In this document: piece by piece, positions 18,271 through 28,738 of the stretch
How the letters are laid out: each line of letters begins with the position of its first letter
How positions within the stretch are numbered: position 1 is the stretch's first letter
Assembly: GCF_000284255.1 (NCBI RefSeq)
Contig: NC_017075.1
Span: forward strand, 682,001 to 746,000
Source of the DNA: Rubrivivax gelatinosus IL144
GTDB taxonomy: Bacteria; Pseudomonadota; Gammaproteobacteria; Burkholderiales; Burkholderiaceae_C
Length of the DNA: 64,000 nucleotides
Reading direction: 5' to 3'
Program-made: the position numbers and the translations under genes
The notes under the pieces: generated by a model
Seen by the model: the letters and a program-made list of their open reading frames with translations, nothing else
Told to the model about the DNA's origin: nothing
Databases searched by the model: none

Positions 18271-19821
18271 TTACAGCCGGAAGACGCTGACCGCGCTGGC
18301 CAGCCGCGTCGACTGGTCCTTCAGGCTGCCGGCCGCCGAGGCCGCTTCTTCCACCAGCGCGGCGTTCTGCTGCGTCATCTGGTCGAGCTGCGAGACGCCG
18401 GCGTTGAGCTGGCTGATGCCGTCGCTCTGCTCGCGCGTCGCGTTGCCGATCTCGCCGATCAGCTGGTTGACGCGCTGCACGCTGGCCACCAGCTCGGTCA
18501 TCGTGCTGCCGGCCTCCTGCACCATGCGCGAGCCGGTCTCGACGCTGTCGACGGCGCTGCCGATCAGGCCCTTGATCTCGCGCGCGGCCTGGGCCGAGCG
18601 CTGGGCCAGGCTGCGCACCTCGCCGGCCACGACGGCGAAGCCGCGGCCCTGTTCGCCGGCGCGGGCCGCCTCCACCGCGGCGTTGAGCGCCAGGATGTTG
18701 GTCTGGAAGGCGATGCCGTCGATGACGCCGATGATGTCGCTGATGCGGTGCGAGCTGGTGCTGATCTCGTCCATCGTCGACACCACCTGGCTCACCACCT
18801 CGCCGCCGCGCTGCGCCACGCTGGCCGCGGTGTTGGCCAGCCCGCTGGCGGTGCCGGCGGCGTCGGCCGTCTGGCGCACCGTGCTGGCCAGCTGGGTCAT
18901 CGAGGCCGCGGCCTGCTGCAGGTTCGACGCCGTCTGCTCGGTGCGCGCGGACAGGTCCATGTTGCCGCTGGCGATCTCGCTGCTGGCGGTGCCGATGCTG
19001 TCGGTGGAGGCGCGCACCTCGCCGATCAGCCGGCGCAGCGAGCTCTGCATGCTCTGCAGCGAGCGCAGCAGCCGGCCGGTCTCGTCTTCGCCGCGCGGCG
19101 TGATCGGGCGGCTCAGGTCGAAGCTGGCGATCGTGTCGGCCACTTCGACGGCCTCGTTCAGCGGCACCGTGATCGAACGCGTCAGCCACAGCGCCAGCGC
19201 CGCGCCGACCACCAGCGCGCAGGTGCCGAAGACCACCAGCGCGATGCGCGCCGCGCGGTTGGCGTCGGCCGCCTTCACGGCCTCGGCGTCGAGTTCGTCG
19301 CGCTGCATCTGCACCAGCGCGCGGATCGCGTCCTGGAACTGCGCCGCCGCCGGCTGGAACTTGTTCTGGAAGATGTCGTGGGCCTTCTCGGCCTCACCGG
19401 CCTGGCGCGCCGCGTAGACCTCGTCGCGCGAGCCGAGATAGATCTTGCGGGTCGCCGCCAGTTTTTCGTAGAGCGCTTTCTCGGCCTCCGTCTTCATCAT
19501 CGGCTCGAGTTTCTTCTGCAGCTCCGTCGACTGTTTCGTCGATTCCGCCGAGACGTCGGCGAAGAATTTCCCGAGATTCGCATCGCTGCTCACCGCGATC
19601 GCCGTCGTGCGGTTGACGCCGCCGCTGATGTTGCGATACCAGTCGGACGCGAGGCGCTCGGAGACGAGCGAGTCCTCCAGCATGTCCTGGTTGGCGGCGG
19701 CCGTGCGGCTGAGGGCCCAGTAGCCGAAGCCCGAGCCGACGAACGAGATCAGCAGGACCAGGGCCAGCACGGTGGAAAGGCGCCGGCCAATCGACTTGGC
19801 GCCTGAGAGAGTTTTCAACAT
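18271..19821 (-). CDS. Methyl-accepting chemotaxis protein
   Basis: A 516-residue inner-membrane chemoreceptor. TM1 (about residues 14-36) and TM2 (about 192-213, [11 protein letters not shown]) enclose a four-helix-bundle type periplasmic domain. HAMP and a full signalling domain follow, with the conserved hairpin [20 protein letters not shown]. There is no C-terminal CheR-docking pentapeptide. Start ATG at 19821. A good sigma-28 promoter (19886-19912) lies 65 bp upstream, so it is probably expressed with the flagellar regulon. The ligand is unknown. Confidence 0.92.
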   Translation of the reverse strand: MLKTLSGAKSIGRRLSTVLALVLLISFVGSGFGYWALSRTAAANQDMLEDSLVSERLASDWYRNISGGVNRTTAIAVSSDANLGKFFADVSAESTKQSTELQKKLEPMMKTEAEKALYEKLAATRKIYLGSRDEVYAARQAGEAEKAHDIFQNKFQPAAAQFQDAIRALVQMQRDELDAEAVKAADANRAARIALVVFGTCALVVGAALALWLTRSITVPLNEAVEVADTIASFDLSRPITPRGEDETGRLLRSLQSMQSSLRRLIGEVRASTDSIGTASSEIASGNMDLSARTEQTASNLQQAAASMTQLASTVRQTADAAGTASGLANTAASVAQRGGEVVSQVVSTMDEISTSSHRISDIIGVIDGIAFQTNILALNAAVEAARAGEQGRGFAVVAGEVRSLAQRSAQAAREIKGLIGSAVDSVETGSRMVQEAGSTMTELVASVQRVNQLIGEIGNATREQSDGISQLNAGVSQLDQMTQQNAALVEEAASAAGSLKDQSTRLASAVSVFRL

Positions 19822-19885
19822 CACACTTCCCGATGAGGAGAGGACGCCGCCTCCGTGCTGGCGGCAAATACGAGCTCGTCTTTTG

Positions 19886-19912
19886 TCATCGGCCGTCACT
19901 TCCCACACTTGA
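19886..19912 (-). promoter_or_regulatory. Sigma-28 (FliA) promoter of the chemoreceptor gene
   Basis: Read on the minus strand: TCAAGTGT, 11 nt, GCCGATGA. This compares with TAAAGTTT-N11-GCCGATAA: 6/8 in the -35 element and 7/8 in the -10 element, with exact spacing. It lies 65 bp upstream of the start codon. Confidence 0.75.
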
Positions 19913-20070
19913 GCGTCATCTCCGGCGGTGCCCGAGAAATATCCCCTGGGCTCTCAAATTCACCGTCGGGGCTTCAGAGCGATATTGCCGGCCTTATCTG
20001 TCAATACTGCCAGAGATATCAATAAGACGGCTTGCTGCGCCGGCCGCCCGTCCTGCAAACTCGGCGTGCC

Positions 20071-20754
20071 ATGCCGGCTGCCACCACCCCGCTCGACCGC
20101 CTGCTGCCCGGGGCCATCGCCCGCCACCGCCACCAGGGCGCCTACGCCGCGCTGGTGCTGGAAGGCCGCTACGTCGAAGCCGGCGAAGGCGGCCGCTGGC
20201 AGGTGGAGCCGGGCGACGTGCTGGTGCACCCGGCCTTCAGCATCCACGCCGACTGGGTGGGCCGCGGCGGCGCCCTGGTCGTCAACCTGCCGCTGCGCAG
20301 CGCCGGGCGGCTGCCGCCGGCCTTCCGCGCCCGCGACCCGCAAGCCCTGCTGGACCTGGCCGCCCGCGGCCAGGCCATTGAGCTGCCCGAGCACGCCGAC
20401 GCGCTGCCGCCGCTGCAGCAGGACTGGCCCGACGCCCTGGCCGCCGCCTTGCGCGCCGACCCCGGCCTGCCGCTGAAGACCTGGAGCCGCCACGCCGGGC
20501 TGGCACCGGCCACGCTGAGCCGCGGGTTCGCCGCCGCCTACGGCGTGACGCCGGCGCGCTACCGCGCCGACCTGCGCCTGGCGCGCGCGCTGGAACGCCT
20601 GGCCGGGCCCGAGCCGCTGGCGCAGCTGGCGCTGGCGCTGGGCTATGCCGACCAGGCACACCTGAGCCGCGCCGTGCGTGCGGCCACCGGCATGACGCCG
20701 CGGCAGCTGCGCCAGTCAAATCCGTTCAAGACCCGGCCCGACGCCCAGCCCTAG
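20071..20754 (+). CDS. AraC-family transcriptional regulator
   Basis: A 227-residue regulator with an N-terminal cupin-like sensor half (PGDVLVHPAFSIHADW) and a C-terminal double helix-turn-helix (LKTWSRHAGLAPATLSRGF, then LALALGYADQAHLSRAVRAA). The target and effector are unknown. The ATG at 20071 is chosen; an in-frame TTG at 20032 would add 13 residues and neither start has a strong Shine-Dalgarno. It ends 35 bp before the secreted HExxH protein gene and may be co-transcribed with it. Confidence 0.82.
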   Translation: MPAATTPLDRLLPGAIARHRHQGAYAALVLEGRYVEAGEGGRWQVEPGDVLVHPAFSIHADWVGRGGALVVNLPLRSAGRLPPAFRARDPQALLDLAARGQAIELPEHADALPPLQQDWPDALAAALRADPGLPLKTWSRHAGLAPATLSRGFAAAYGVTPARYRADLRLARALERLAGPEPLAQLALALGYADQAHLSRAVRAATGMTPRQLRQSNPFKTRPDAQP

Positions 20755-20789
20755 CCTCCGGGCTTCGCTTCGCCCGTCGAGGGGGCCGC

Positions 20790-21821
20790 ATGTCCAACCG
20801 TTTGCCGGGGCTCGTCGCCCTGTTCGTGGCCCTGGCGCCCGCCATCGTCGGGGCCGCCGCGCCGGCCGGCGCCACGCTGAGCGCGGCCCAGAACGCCGTG
20901 CTGCAGGCCGACGGCCCGCGGGCGCTGGCGCTGCTGGGCGCGCTGCACCCGGCCAGCGCGGCCGAGGCGCGCCAACGCGTCTGCATGGCCGCGCGGCTGC
21001 AGGACCGGCCGTCGTTCCCCGCGGCGCGAACCACCGGCCACCCGCTGCCCGACGCCGTGCTGCGCGCCTACCGCCACTACTGGCGCGAGGCGCTGGACCC
21101 GGCGCACCGGGCGGCCGCCGAGAAAGCGCTGTTCGCCGACCTGCGCCGCCTGACCGACCAGCCCGCCCAGGCCACGCGCGACGCGCTGCAGGACGCCGTG
21201 TCGGCCCGCCTGGCCGCGCTGGGCCTGCACAGCCGCCTGGGCCGCACCGCCGAGCTCTACGACCTGATGCTGTACTTCCGCGAAGACGAGCGCCGCTACC
21301 CCGTGCTGCTGCCCGACGGCCAGCGCGAGACCGTGCGCGTGTTCCTGATGCGCGACCTGGTGAGCGGCGGCTGGGCCCGGCACCTGAACTGCGGCGGCCC
21401 CGGCACCGGCGGCTTCGCCACCGACGAGGGCCTGTACGCCGTGGCCGACGCCTACGACCTGGACGACGAGTCCTTCCGCATCAACTTCCTGGCCCACGAG
21501 TCGCAGCACTACGCCGACTACAAGCGCCTGCCCGGGCTGCAGGGCCCGGAGCTGGAATACCGCGCCAAGCTGGTGGAACTGGCGCAGGCCGAGCAGACGC
21601 TGGCCAAGACCCTGCGCGCCTTCGTCGCCAACCAGGGCGACGACCGCGCCAACCCGCACGCCTGGGCCAACCGGCGCGTGCTGGCGGCCCTGGCGCAGCG
21701 GCTGAAGCTGGCGGAGCCGGAGCGGCTGGTGGACGCGGCGGCTGATGAGGTGCGGGCGGCGGCGAGGGCGGTGCTGGTGCAGGACAACGCGGAGCGGGGT
21801 ATCCCGGCGCCAGTGCAGTAG
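20790..21821 (+). CDS. Secreted protein with HExxH zinc-peptidase-like motif, unknown function
   Basis: A 343-residue protein with a Sec signal peptide (residues 1-23, ending VGAAA). I do not recognise the family. The sequence NFLAHESQHYADYKRL holds an HExxH motif (HESQH), and a Glu in the nearby GPELEYRAKLVEL helix, about 20 residues on, could be the third ligand of a gluzincin-type site. A single Cys lies in HLNCGGPGTGG. A periplasmic metallopeptidase or an inactive relative is possible. The ATG at 20790 follows a GAGGGGG stretch. Confidence 0.7.
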   Translation: MSNRLPGLVALFVALAPAIVGAAAPAGATLSAAQNAVLQADGPRALALLGALHPASAAEARQRVCMAARLQDRPSFPAARTTGHPLPDAVLRAYRHYWREALDPAHRAAAEKALFADLRRLTDQPAQATRDALQDAVSARLAALGLHSRLGRTAELYDLMLYFREDERRYPVLLPDGQRETVRVFLMRDLVSGGWARHLNCGGPGTGGFATDEGLYAVADAYDLDDESFRINFLAHESQHYADYKRLPGLQGPELEYRAKLVELAQAEQTLAKTLRAFVANQGDDRANPHAWANRRVLAALAQRLKLAEPERLVDAAADEVRAAARAVLVQDNAERGIPAPVQ

Positions 21822-21847
21822 CCTGTTGGCGCGGTGCCCGGCAGCGC

Positions 21848-22045
21848 TTAAGCCGGAATCGCTTGCGTCGGGCGCGCGGCGAACGGTTCCAGCCAGCCCT
21901 CGTCTTGCAGGCGCTGCCATGCGGCGGCGACATGCTCGCGCTTCATCAGGCGGCGCTTGCGATCGTTCCATGCCTGCACGGCGGCCAGCGCGTCATCGGG
22001 CGACGTGACGCCATCCTCGCGCGCTAGATGGCGGTGCGGTGGGAG
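21848..22045 (-). pseudogene. C-terminal gene remnant beside the CRISPR trailer end
   Basis: A minus-strand frame ends at TAA (21848-21850) and encodes a protein-like C-terminus (DALAAVQAWNDRKRRLMKRE, later LQDEGWLEPF). It runs upstream to a stop only about 12 nt from the array-terminal repeat, and has no convincing start codon or Shine-Dalgarno. It looks like the 3' end of a gene whose 5' part was lost where the array now begins. I do not recognise the family. Confidence 0.35.
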
Positions 22046-24797
22046 GCCGTCAGCGTCGGCTCATCCCCACCCGCGTGGGGAACGCCTCCGGGGACACCCA
22101 TGATCGAACTCCTCAGCCGGTTCATCCCCACCCGCGTGGGGAACGCTCGCTGCGGTCGTTATCCAGCAGCGCCAGGCGCGGTTCATTCCCACCCGCGTGG
22201 GGAACGCCAGTACTTGACGAAGTAGCGCCAGCCGCCGGTCGGTTCATCCCCACCCGCGTGGGGAACGCGAGCTGGGCAAGGTCGAACACGTGCGCTACGT
22301 CGGTTCATCCCCACCCGCGTGGGGAACGCTCGCTCATCGCGCAGTGCCGCCCTCCAGTCGTCGGTTCATCCCCACCCGCGTGGGGAACGCCTCGAAGGCC
22401 CGCAGGGCATGGGGAAGTCGACCGGTTCATCCCCACCCGCGTGGGGAACGCCTCAACGAGATGACCTCGATCGTGCGCGAGGCCGGTTCATCCCCACCTG
22501 CGTGGGGAACGCGTTCGTCGGCAAGCCGGAGCCCTACCGGAAGTCGGTTCATCCCCACCCGCGTGAGGAACGCCTGGCCAAGGACGGCATCCGCGTCACG
22601 CACATCGGTTCATCCCCACCCGCGTGGGGAACGCTGGCCGGAAAGCTGCGACATCGTGGTCGACAGCGGTTCATCCCCACCCGCGTGGGGAACGCCGCCG
22701 GAGGCCGTCCTTCAGCTCCATCCAGCCCGGTTCATCCCCACCCGCGTGGGGAACGCACAGCATCGCGCAGCGCCGCGCGAAGCAGGTCCGGTTCATCCCC
22801 ACCCGCGTGGGGAACGCGCCTCGGCCAGGGTCTTGGCGGTCTGCGCGCGCGGTTCATCCCCACCCGCGTGGGGAACGCGTCGTGGGTGGCACCTCGGCGC
22901 CCGACAGCTACGGTTCATCCCCACCCGCGTGGGGAACGCATCTACGATCAGGCCGACAGCCTCACGATCGACGGTTCATCCCCACCCGCGTGGGGAACGC
23001 GGCGCGTCGAGCGGGCTGCTCTTCCCCGTGTCCGGTTCATCCCCACCCGCTTGGGGAACGCATCCCCAACACCAGCGCCGGCACGCGCCCGAACGGTTCA
23101 TCCCCACCCGCGTGGGGAACGCGGCGAGCTTGGCTTCAGACCAGCGGCCGTCCACCGGTTCATCCCCACCCGCGTGGGGAACGCTACCTGTGCCCGGCCG
23201 GCGTGCCGACGATCGGCGGTTCATCCCCACCCGCGTGGGGAACGCGCCACGAAGCACGGGACCACCATCGAAGGCGGCGGTTCATCCCCACCCGCGTGGG
23301 GAACGCCCAGTCGCCGCAGCACCCCCTTGGCCAGCACCGCGGTTCATCCCCACCCGCGTGGGGAACGCTGGCCGACCGTGACCGTGACGCCAAGGCGCTG
23401 CGGTTCATCCCCACCCGCGTGGGGAACGCAGCGCCGCCCCCTTGTCGCCGGCTTTGAACTTCGGTTCATCCCCACCCGCGTGGGGAACGCGTGCGCGCGA
23501 AGCGTGCGCTCGGCCTGGCCGACGGTTCATCCCCACCCGCGTGGGGAACGCAGCATCAGCAGCAGGGCCTGGCTGTCCTCCAGCGGTTCATCCCCACCCG
23601 CGTGGGGAACGCTCGGCGTTGTCGGCGGCGACCTCGGTTTCCATCGGTTCATCCCCACCCGCGTGGGGAACGCGCGATCGCGGCCGTTGATCTGGCGAGC
23701 CATGGCGGTTCATCCCCACCCGCGTGGGGAACGCTGGGCTACATGAAGGACCGCATTGACGCCGAGCGGTTCATCCCCACCCGCGTGGGGAACGCGTCTC
23801 CGCAGGCTCGACCGTCGTCGGCACGATCGGTTCATCCCCACCCGCGTGGGGAACGCTGGTGCGCTATGCGGCCGAGCGCGGGATCTCGCGGTTCATCCCC
23901 ACCCGCGTGGGGAACGCCGCCGGCAAACGGCGTCCGCAGCATCTTCGATCGGTTCATCCCCACCCGCGTGGGGAACGCATCGCGTGATCGCGCTCAGTCA
24001 TCTCGTGTCCCGGTTCATCCCCACCCGCGTGGGGAACGCCGCCGGCTGGCGCGCCGGCCTGGCGCACGGGGCGGTTCATCCCCACCCGCGTGGGGAACGC
24101 GCCCGCAACCCGATGCGCAGCGTCGCGCCGGTCGGTTCATCCCCACCCGCGTGGGGAACGCCTGCCGACGCGCCCAATAGGCCCGCATCCGCTCGGTTCA
24201 TCCCCACCCGCGTGGGGAACGCGGCGCCATCGGCCAGCACCCACACATCGCAGCCGGTTCATCCCCACCCGCGTGGGGAACGCCTCGCGCACCAGCGGAT
24301 CACGCATCGGCGACGCGGTTCATCCCCACCCGCGTGGGGAACGCCCGCCTTGCAGGGCGTGGGGCAGGTTGCGCCACGGTTCATCCCCACCCGCGTGGGG
24401 AACGCGGCGGACAGCGTCCACATCTGCGACTGCTTCACGGTTCATCCCCACCCGCGTGGGGAACGCCAGCGCGGCAAGCGCCTCTGAGTTGAGGATCACG
24501 GTTCATCCCCACCCGCGTGGGGAACGCTTCAACCCGCAGTCGCCGCACATGACGTCAAGGCGGTTCATCCCCACCCGCGTGGGGAACGCGTGTCCCGTGA
24601 ACTCGATCTCTACGTAGGCGACGGTTCATCCCCACCCGCGTGGGGAACGCCGCTCTAGTCAGCGTTGATGGGGCAACGCCAACGGTTCATCCCCACCCGC
24701 GTGGGGAACGCTGCGAAATGGGTTGTTGGGCGACACGCAAAACTGCCCCCCTGGCGTCATTGAGAACTGACCCCCTTCGCTGACGAAGGAGAGGTCG

Positions 24798-26102
24798 ATG
24801 GAGGAAGTGTTCCAAGCTCAGCCGGTCCAACGAGGCCCGGGGAGCGACACGATGCTGGCGCCACAGGAGGTGCAGAAGATGCTGGCGCTGCAGGCGCTGG
24901 GATGGGGAGCCAAGCGCATCAGCCGGGAACTGGGCTGCAGCCGCAACACGGTGCGCGAGTACCTGCGGCAAGGCGGCTGGCGGCCGATGCGCACGACGCA
25001 CCGCGAGAGCGTCCTGGAGCCGCACCGGCAGTGGCTGGCCGAGCGGCTGCGGCAGCACCGCGGCAACGCCGACGTCGTGCGCCAGGACCTGCAGCGAGAG
25101 CTGGGCATCCGCGTGAGCCTGCGCACCGTCCAGCGTGCCGTCGAGCCGCTGCGTCGGGAGTTGCGGGCCGAGAGCGTGGCCACAGTGCGCTACGAGACCG
25201 CGCCCGGCCAGCAACTGCAAATCGACTTCGGCAGCACGTCAGTCATCGTGGACGGCGAGCCGCTGCGCATCCACCTGTTCGTCGCCACGCTCGGCTACAG
25301 CCGGCGCTGTCACGTCGCCGTCTTCCTGCATGAGCGCCAGTCGTCGTGGCTGCACGGCCTGGAAGGCGCCTTCCGGCGCTTCGGCGGCGTGCCGCACGAA
25401 GTCCTGCTGGACAACGCCAAGCCGCTGGTCACCGAGCACAACGCGCAGACGCGCGAGGTGCGCTTCAACGACCGCTTCCACGCGTTCTGCCGTTACTGGG
25501 ACTTCACGCCGCGGGCCTGCGCGCCGTATCGCGCGCGGACCAAGGGCAAGGACGAGCGTGGCGTCGGCTACGTCAAGCGCAACGCCATCGCCGGGCACCG
25601 CTTCGCCAGCGTCGAGGAACTGCAGGCGCACCTGGAGCGCTGGGTGCGCGAAGTCGCCGACGTGCGCATCCACGGCAGCACCGGCGAGCCGCCGCTGCAG
25701 CGCTTCGAGCGGCACGAGCGCGCCGCGTTGCGGCCGCTGCCGTCCAAGGCGCCGTTCCTGCAGGTGCGCGAGGTCACGCGGCGCGTGCACACCGACGCCT
25801 GTATCGAGCTGGACACCAACCGCTACAGCGTGCCGTGGCGGCTCATCGGCGAGACGGTCACCGTCGTCGTCGCCGAGCGTCAGGTGCGAGTGCTCTACGC
25901 CGGCCAGGAAGTGGCCTGCCACGCGCAGAGCGCGCTGCGGCGCTGCAGCGTCATCGAGCGCAGCCACCTGGTGGGCATCGTCGGCGGCCAGTTGGCCGGG
26001 ATGACGTGGCTACCGAAGATGCCGCCGCCGATAGCCCCGGTGCCTGGCGAGTTGCAGCGCCCGCTCGATCAGTACGAGGCCGTCGCCGGAGGAAGCTGGT
26101 GA
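24798..26102 (+). CDS. istA: IS21-family transposase IstA
   Basis: A 434-residue DDE transposase. An N-terminal helix-turn-helix (GAKRISRELGCSRNTVREYL) is followed by an integrase core with acidic residues in QLQIDFGS, LLDNAKPLV and the Glu of TKGKDERGVGYVKRN. A C-terminal Mu-type beta-barrel region follows (ELDTNRYSVPW). It acts on the element ends together with IstB. The stop overlaps the istB start by 1 nt (TGATG). The start at 24798 lies 74 bp inside the left end; the in-frame ATG at 24852 is an alternative. Confidence 0.93.
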   Translation: MEEVFQAQPVQRGPGSDTMLAPQEVQKMLALQALGWGAKRISRELGCSRNTVREYLRQGGWRPMRTTHRESVLEPHRQWLAERLRQHRGNADVVRQDLQRELGIRVSLRTVQRAVEPLRRELRAESVATVRYETAPGQQLQIDFGSTSVIVDGEPLRIHLFVATLGYSRRCHVAVFLHERQSSWLHGLEGAFRRFGGVPHEVLLDNAKPLVTEHNAQTREVRFNDRFHAFCRYWDFTPRACAPYRARTKGKDERGVGYVKRNAIAGHRFASVEELQAHLERWVREVADVRIHGSTGEPPLQRFERHERAALRPLPSKAPFLQVREVTRRVHTDACIELDTNRYSVPWRLIGETVTVVVAERQVRVLYAGQEVACHAQSALRRCSVIERSHLVGIVGGQLAGMTWLPKMPPPIAPVPGELQRPLDQYEAVAGGSW

Positions 26103-26902
26103 TGGCCGCGTCGAAGAAGACCGAGGAACTCGACGCGCTCGAGCCCATGCTTACGCGGCTCAAGCTCACCGCCATCCGAGACCAGCTCGACACGCTGTTG
26201 GACCAGGCCGCGCGGGCCGAGCTGAACCTGCGCGAGGCGCTGTCGATGCTGTGCGCGGCCGAGGTCGCCCGCAAGGACGAGCGGCGCATCCAGATGGGCA
26301 TGTCCATCGCCAAGTTCCCCTGCGTGCGCACGCTGGAGGGCTTCGAGTACGACGCGCAGCCGTCGGTGGACCCCAAGCAGATCCGCGAGCTGGCCACCTC
26401 GCGCTGGGTTGCCAACGGCGACAGCGTGCTGCTGCTCGGGCCGCCCGGCGTCGGCAAGACGCACCTGGCTGTCGCTCTCGGGCGCGAGGCCATCGTGCGC
26501 GGCTACAGCACGCTCTTCGTGCCAGCGACGAGCCTGGTGACGCAGCTGGTGCGGGCGCACGTCGAAGGCCGGCTGGAGGAGAAGCTCGTGCACTTCGCCA
26601 AGCCCAAGCTGCTGGTCGTCGACGAACTCGGCTACCTGCCGTTCGAGGCCAACGCCGCACACCTGTTCTTCCAGCTCGTAAGCCGCCGCTACGAGCGCGG
26701 CTCGATGCTCGTGACCAGCAACCGCTCGGTGGCCGAGTGGGGCGGCGTCTTCGGCGACGCCGTCGTCGCCACCGCCATCCTCGACCGGCTGCTGCACCAC
26801 AGCCACGTCCTCACCATCCGCGGCGACAGCTACCGGCTGCGGACCAAGCGCCGCTCCGGCCTGGTTAACCAGGCCGGAGCGAACCCCGCAACAACCAACT
26901 GA
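26102..26902 (+). CDS. istB: IS21-family helper ATPase IstB
   Basis: A 266-residue DnaC-like AAA+ ATPase that stimulates transposition and target selection by IstA. It has Walker A GPPGVGKTHLA, Walker B LLVVDELGYL and a sensor region (MLVTSNRSVAEWG). It is translationally coupled to istA. The end of the gene is 62 bp from the right terminus of the element. It is intact and of the normal length. Confidence 0.94.
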   Translation: MAASKKTEELDALEPMLTRLKLTAIRDQLDTLLDQAARAELNLREALSMLCAAEVARKDERRIQMGMSIAKFPCVRTLEGFEYDAQPSVDPKQIRELATSRWVANGDSVLLLGPPGVGKTHLAVALGREAIVRGYSTLFVPATSLVTQLVRAHVEGRLEEKLVHFAKPKLLVVDELGYLPFEANAAHLFFQLVSRRYERGSMLVTSNRSVAEWGGVFGDAVVATAILDRLLHHSHVLTIRGDSYRLRTKRRSGLVNQAGANPATTN

Positions 26903-27445
26903 ACCACCACCCGGGGGTCACTTCTGGATGTCGCCGGGGGGTCAGTTCTCGATGTCGCTTGACATGGGTCGCCGATGAGTATTCGGAGACGGTTCATCCC
27001 CACCCGCGTGGGGAACGCCCGCGTGGTCAACTCATGCTCACCTTTGGTGCCGGTTCATCCCCACCCGCGTGGGGAACGCTCGGCATCAGTGAAGATGCCG
27101 TGCTCAAACGCCGGTTCATCCCCACCCGCGTGGGGAACGCGCTGATCACGGCGCGCGCGCGCGACCCATTCGCGGTTCATCCCCACCCGCGTGGGGAACG
27201 CGATCGCGCCCTCTTCATCGGTTGCATTGCCGCCGGTTCATCCCCACCCGCGTGGGGAACGCTGCGACGCTGCTCAACCTGAACGCCCTGCTGCCGGTTC
27301 ATCCCCACCCGCGTGGGGAACGCGACGAGTGGACCGCGCGCCAGCCCTGGGAGAGCGGTTCATCCCCACCCGCGTGGGGAACGCCGCTGCTGTTCGGCGT
27401 CGGTGTAGCGGCTGGGCGGTTCATCCCCACCCGCGTGGGGAACGC

Positions 27446-27525
27446 ACTTCCTCCAACCCGTTGAAAACAAACAGGCTTTTGGGCGCGTCCAACGCTACCG
27501 AGCTGAGGCGCCCATTTCCAGTTTT
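27446..27525 (-). promoter_or_regulatory. CRISPR leader
   Basis: The 80 bp between the first repeat (ending at 27445) and the cas2 stop codon. It is visibly more A/T-rich than its surroundings, with a run of Ts and As at 27522-27530, and lies on the 5' side of the array in the minus-strand direction. The pre-crRNA promoter and the Cas1-Cas2 integration signals are expected here; no single promoter element stands out. Confidence 0.75.
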
Positions 27526-28732
<1,207 letters not shown>

Positions 28733-28738
28733 CGGGGC

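Larger units (their letters stand above)
24724..26964 (+). mobile_element. Complete IS21-family insertion sequence (2241 bp)
   Basis: It carries istA and istB in the usual overlapping order. The termini match each other over about 52 bp: the left end starts TGTTGGGCGACA and the reverse complement of the right end starts TGTCAAGCGACA. Both then contain internal GAACTG/GAAGTGACCCCC copies. It is flanked by a 5-bp target duplication TGGGT (24719-24723 and 26965-26969). It lies inside a CRISPR spacer with its genes antisense to pre-crRNA transcription. Both reading frames are intact, so the copy may still be active. Confidence 0.95.
24712..26989 (-). other. CRISPR spacer split by IS21
   Basis: The spacer remnants are 24712-24723 (12 nt, including one copy of the duplicated TGGGT) and 26970-26989 (20 nt). 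Joined after removing the element and one target copy they give exactly 32 nt, the standard spacer length in this array. The insertion is therefore precise and no array sequence was lost. Confidence 0.9.
22057..27445 (-). CRISPR. Type I-E CRISPR array, 52 repeats, interrupted by an IS21 element
   Basis: There are 44 repeats from 22057 to 24711 and 8 more from 26990 to 27445. Repeats are 29 bp (plus strand CGGTTCATCCCC ... GTGGGGAACGC, with a central inverted repeat) and spacers are 32 nt, with a few of 33 nt (for example 23123-23155), giving a 61-bp period. The reverse complement, beginning GCGTTCCCC and ending GATGAACCG, is the canonical I-E orientation, so transcription is on the minus strand from a leader at 27446-27525 beside cas2. 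The trailer-end repeat at 22057 is degenerate (CGGCTCATCC). Other variant repeats start at 22179, 22484, 22545 and 23033. There are 51 spacers, counting the split one once. Confidence 0.98.

Noticed and set aside
22028-24617. Several open frames of 80-475 codons running through the CRISPR array
   Set aside because: They translate the repeat over and over; the 61-bp period and near-identical repeats show a non-coding array.
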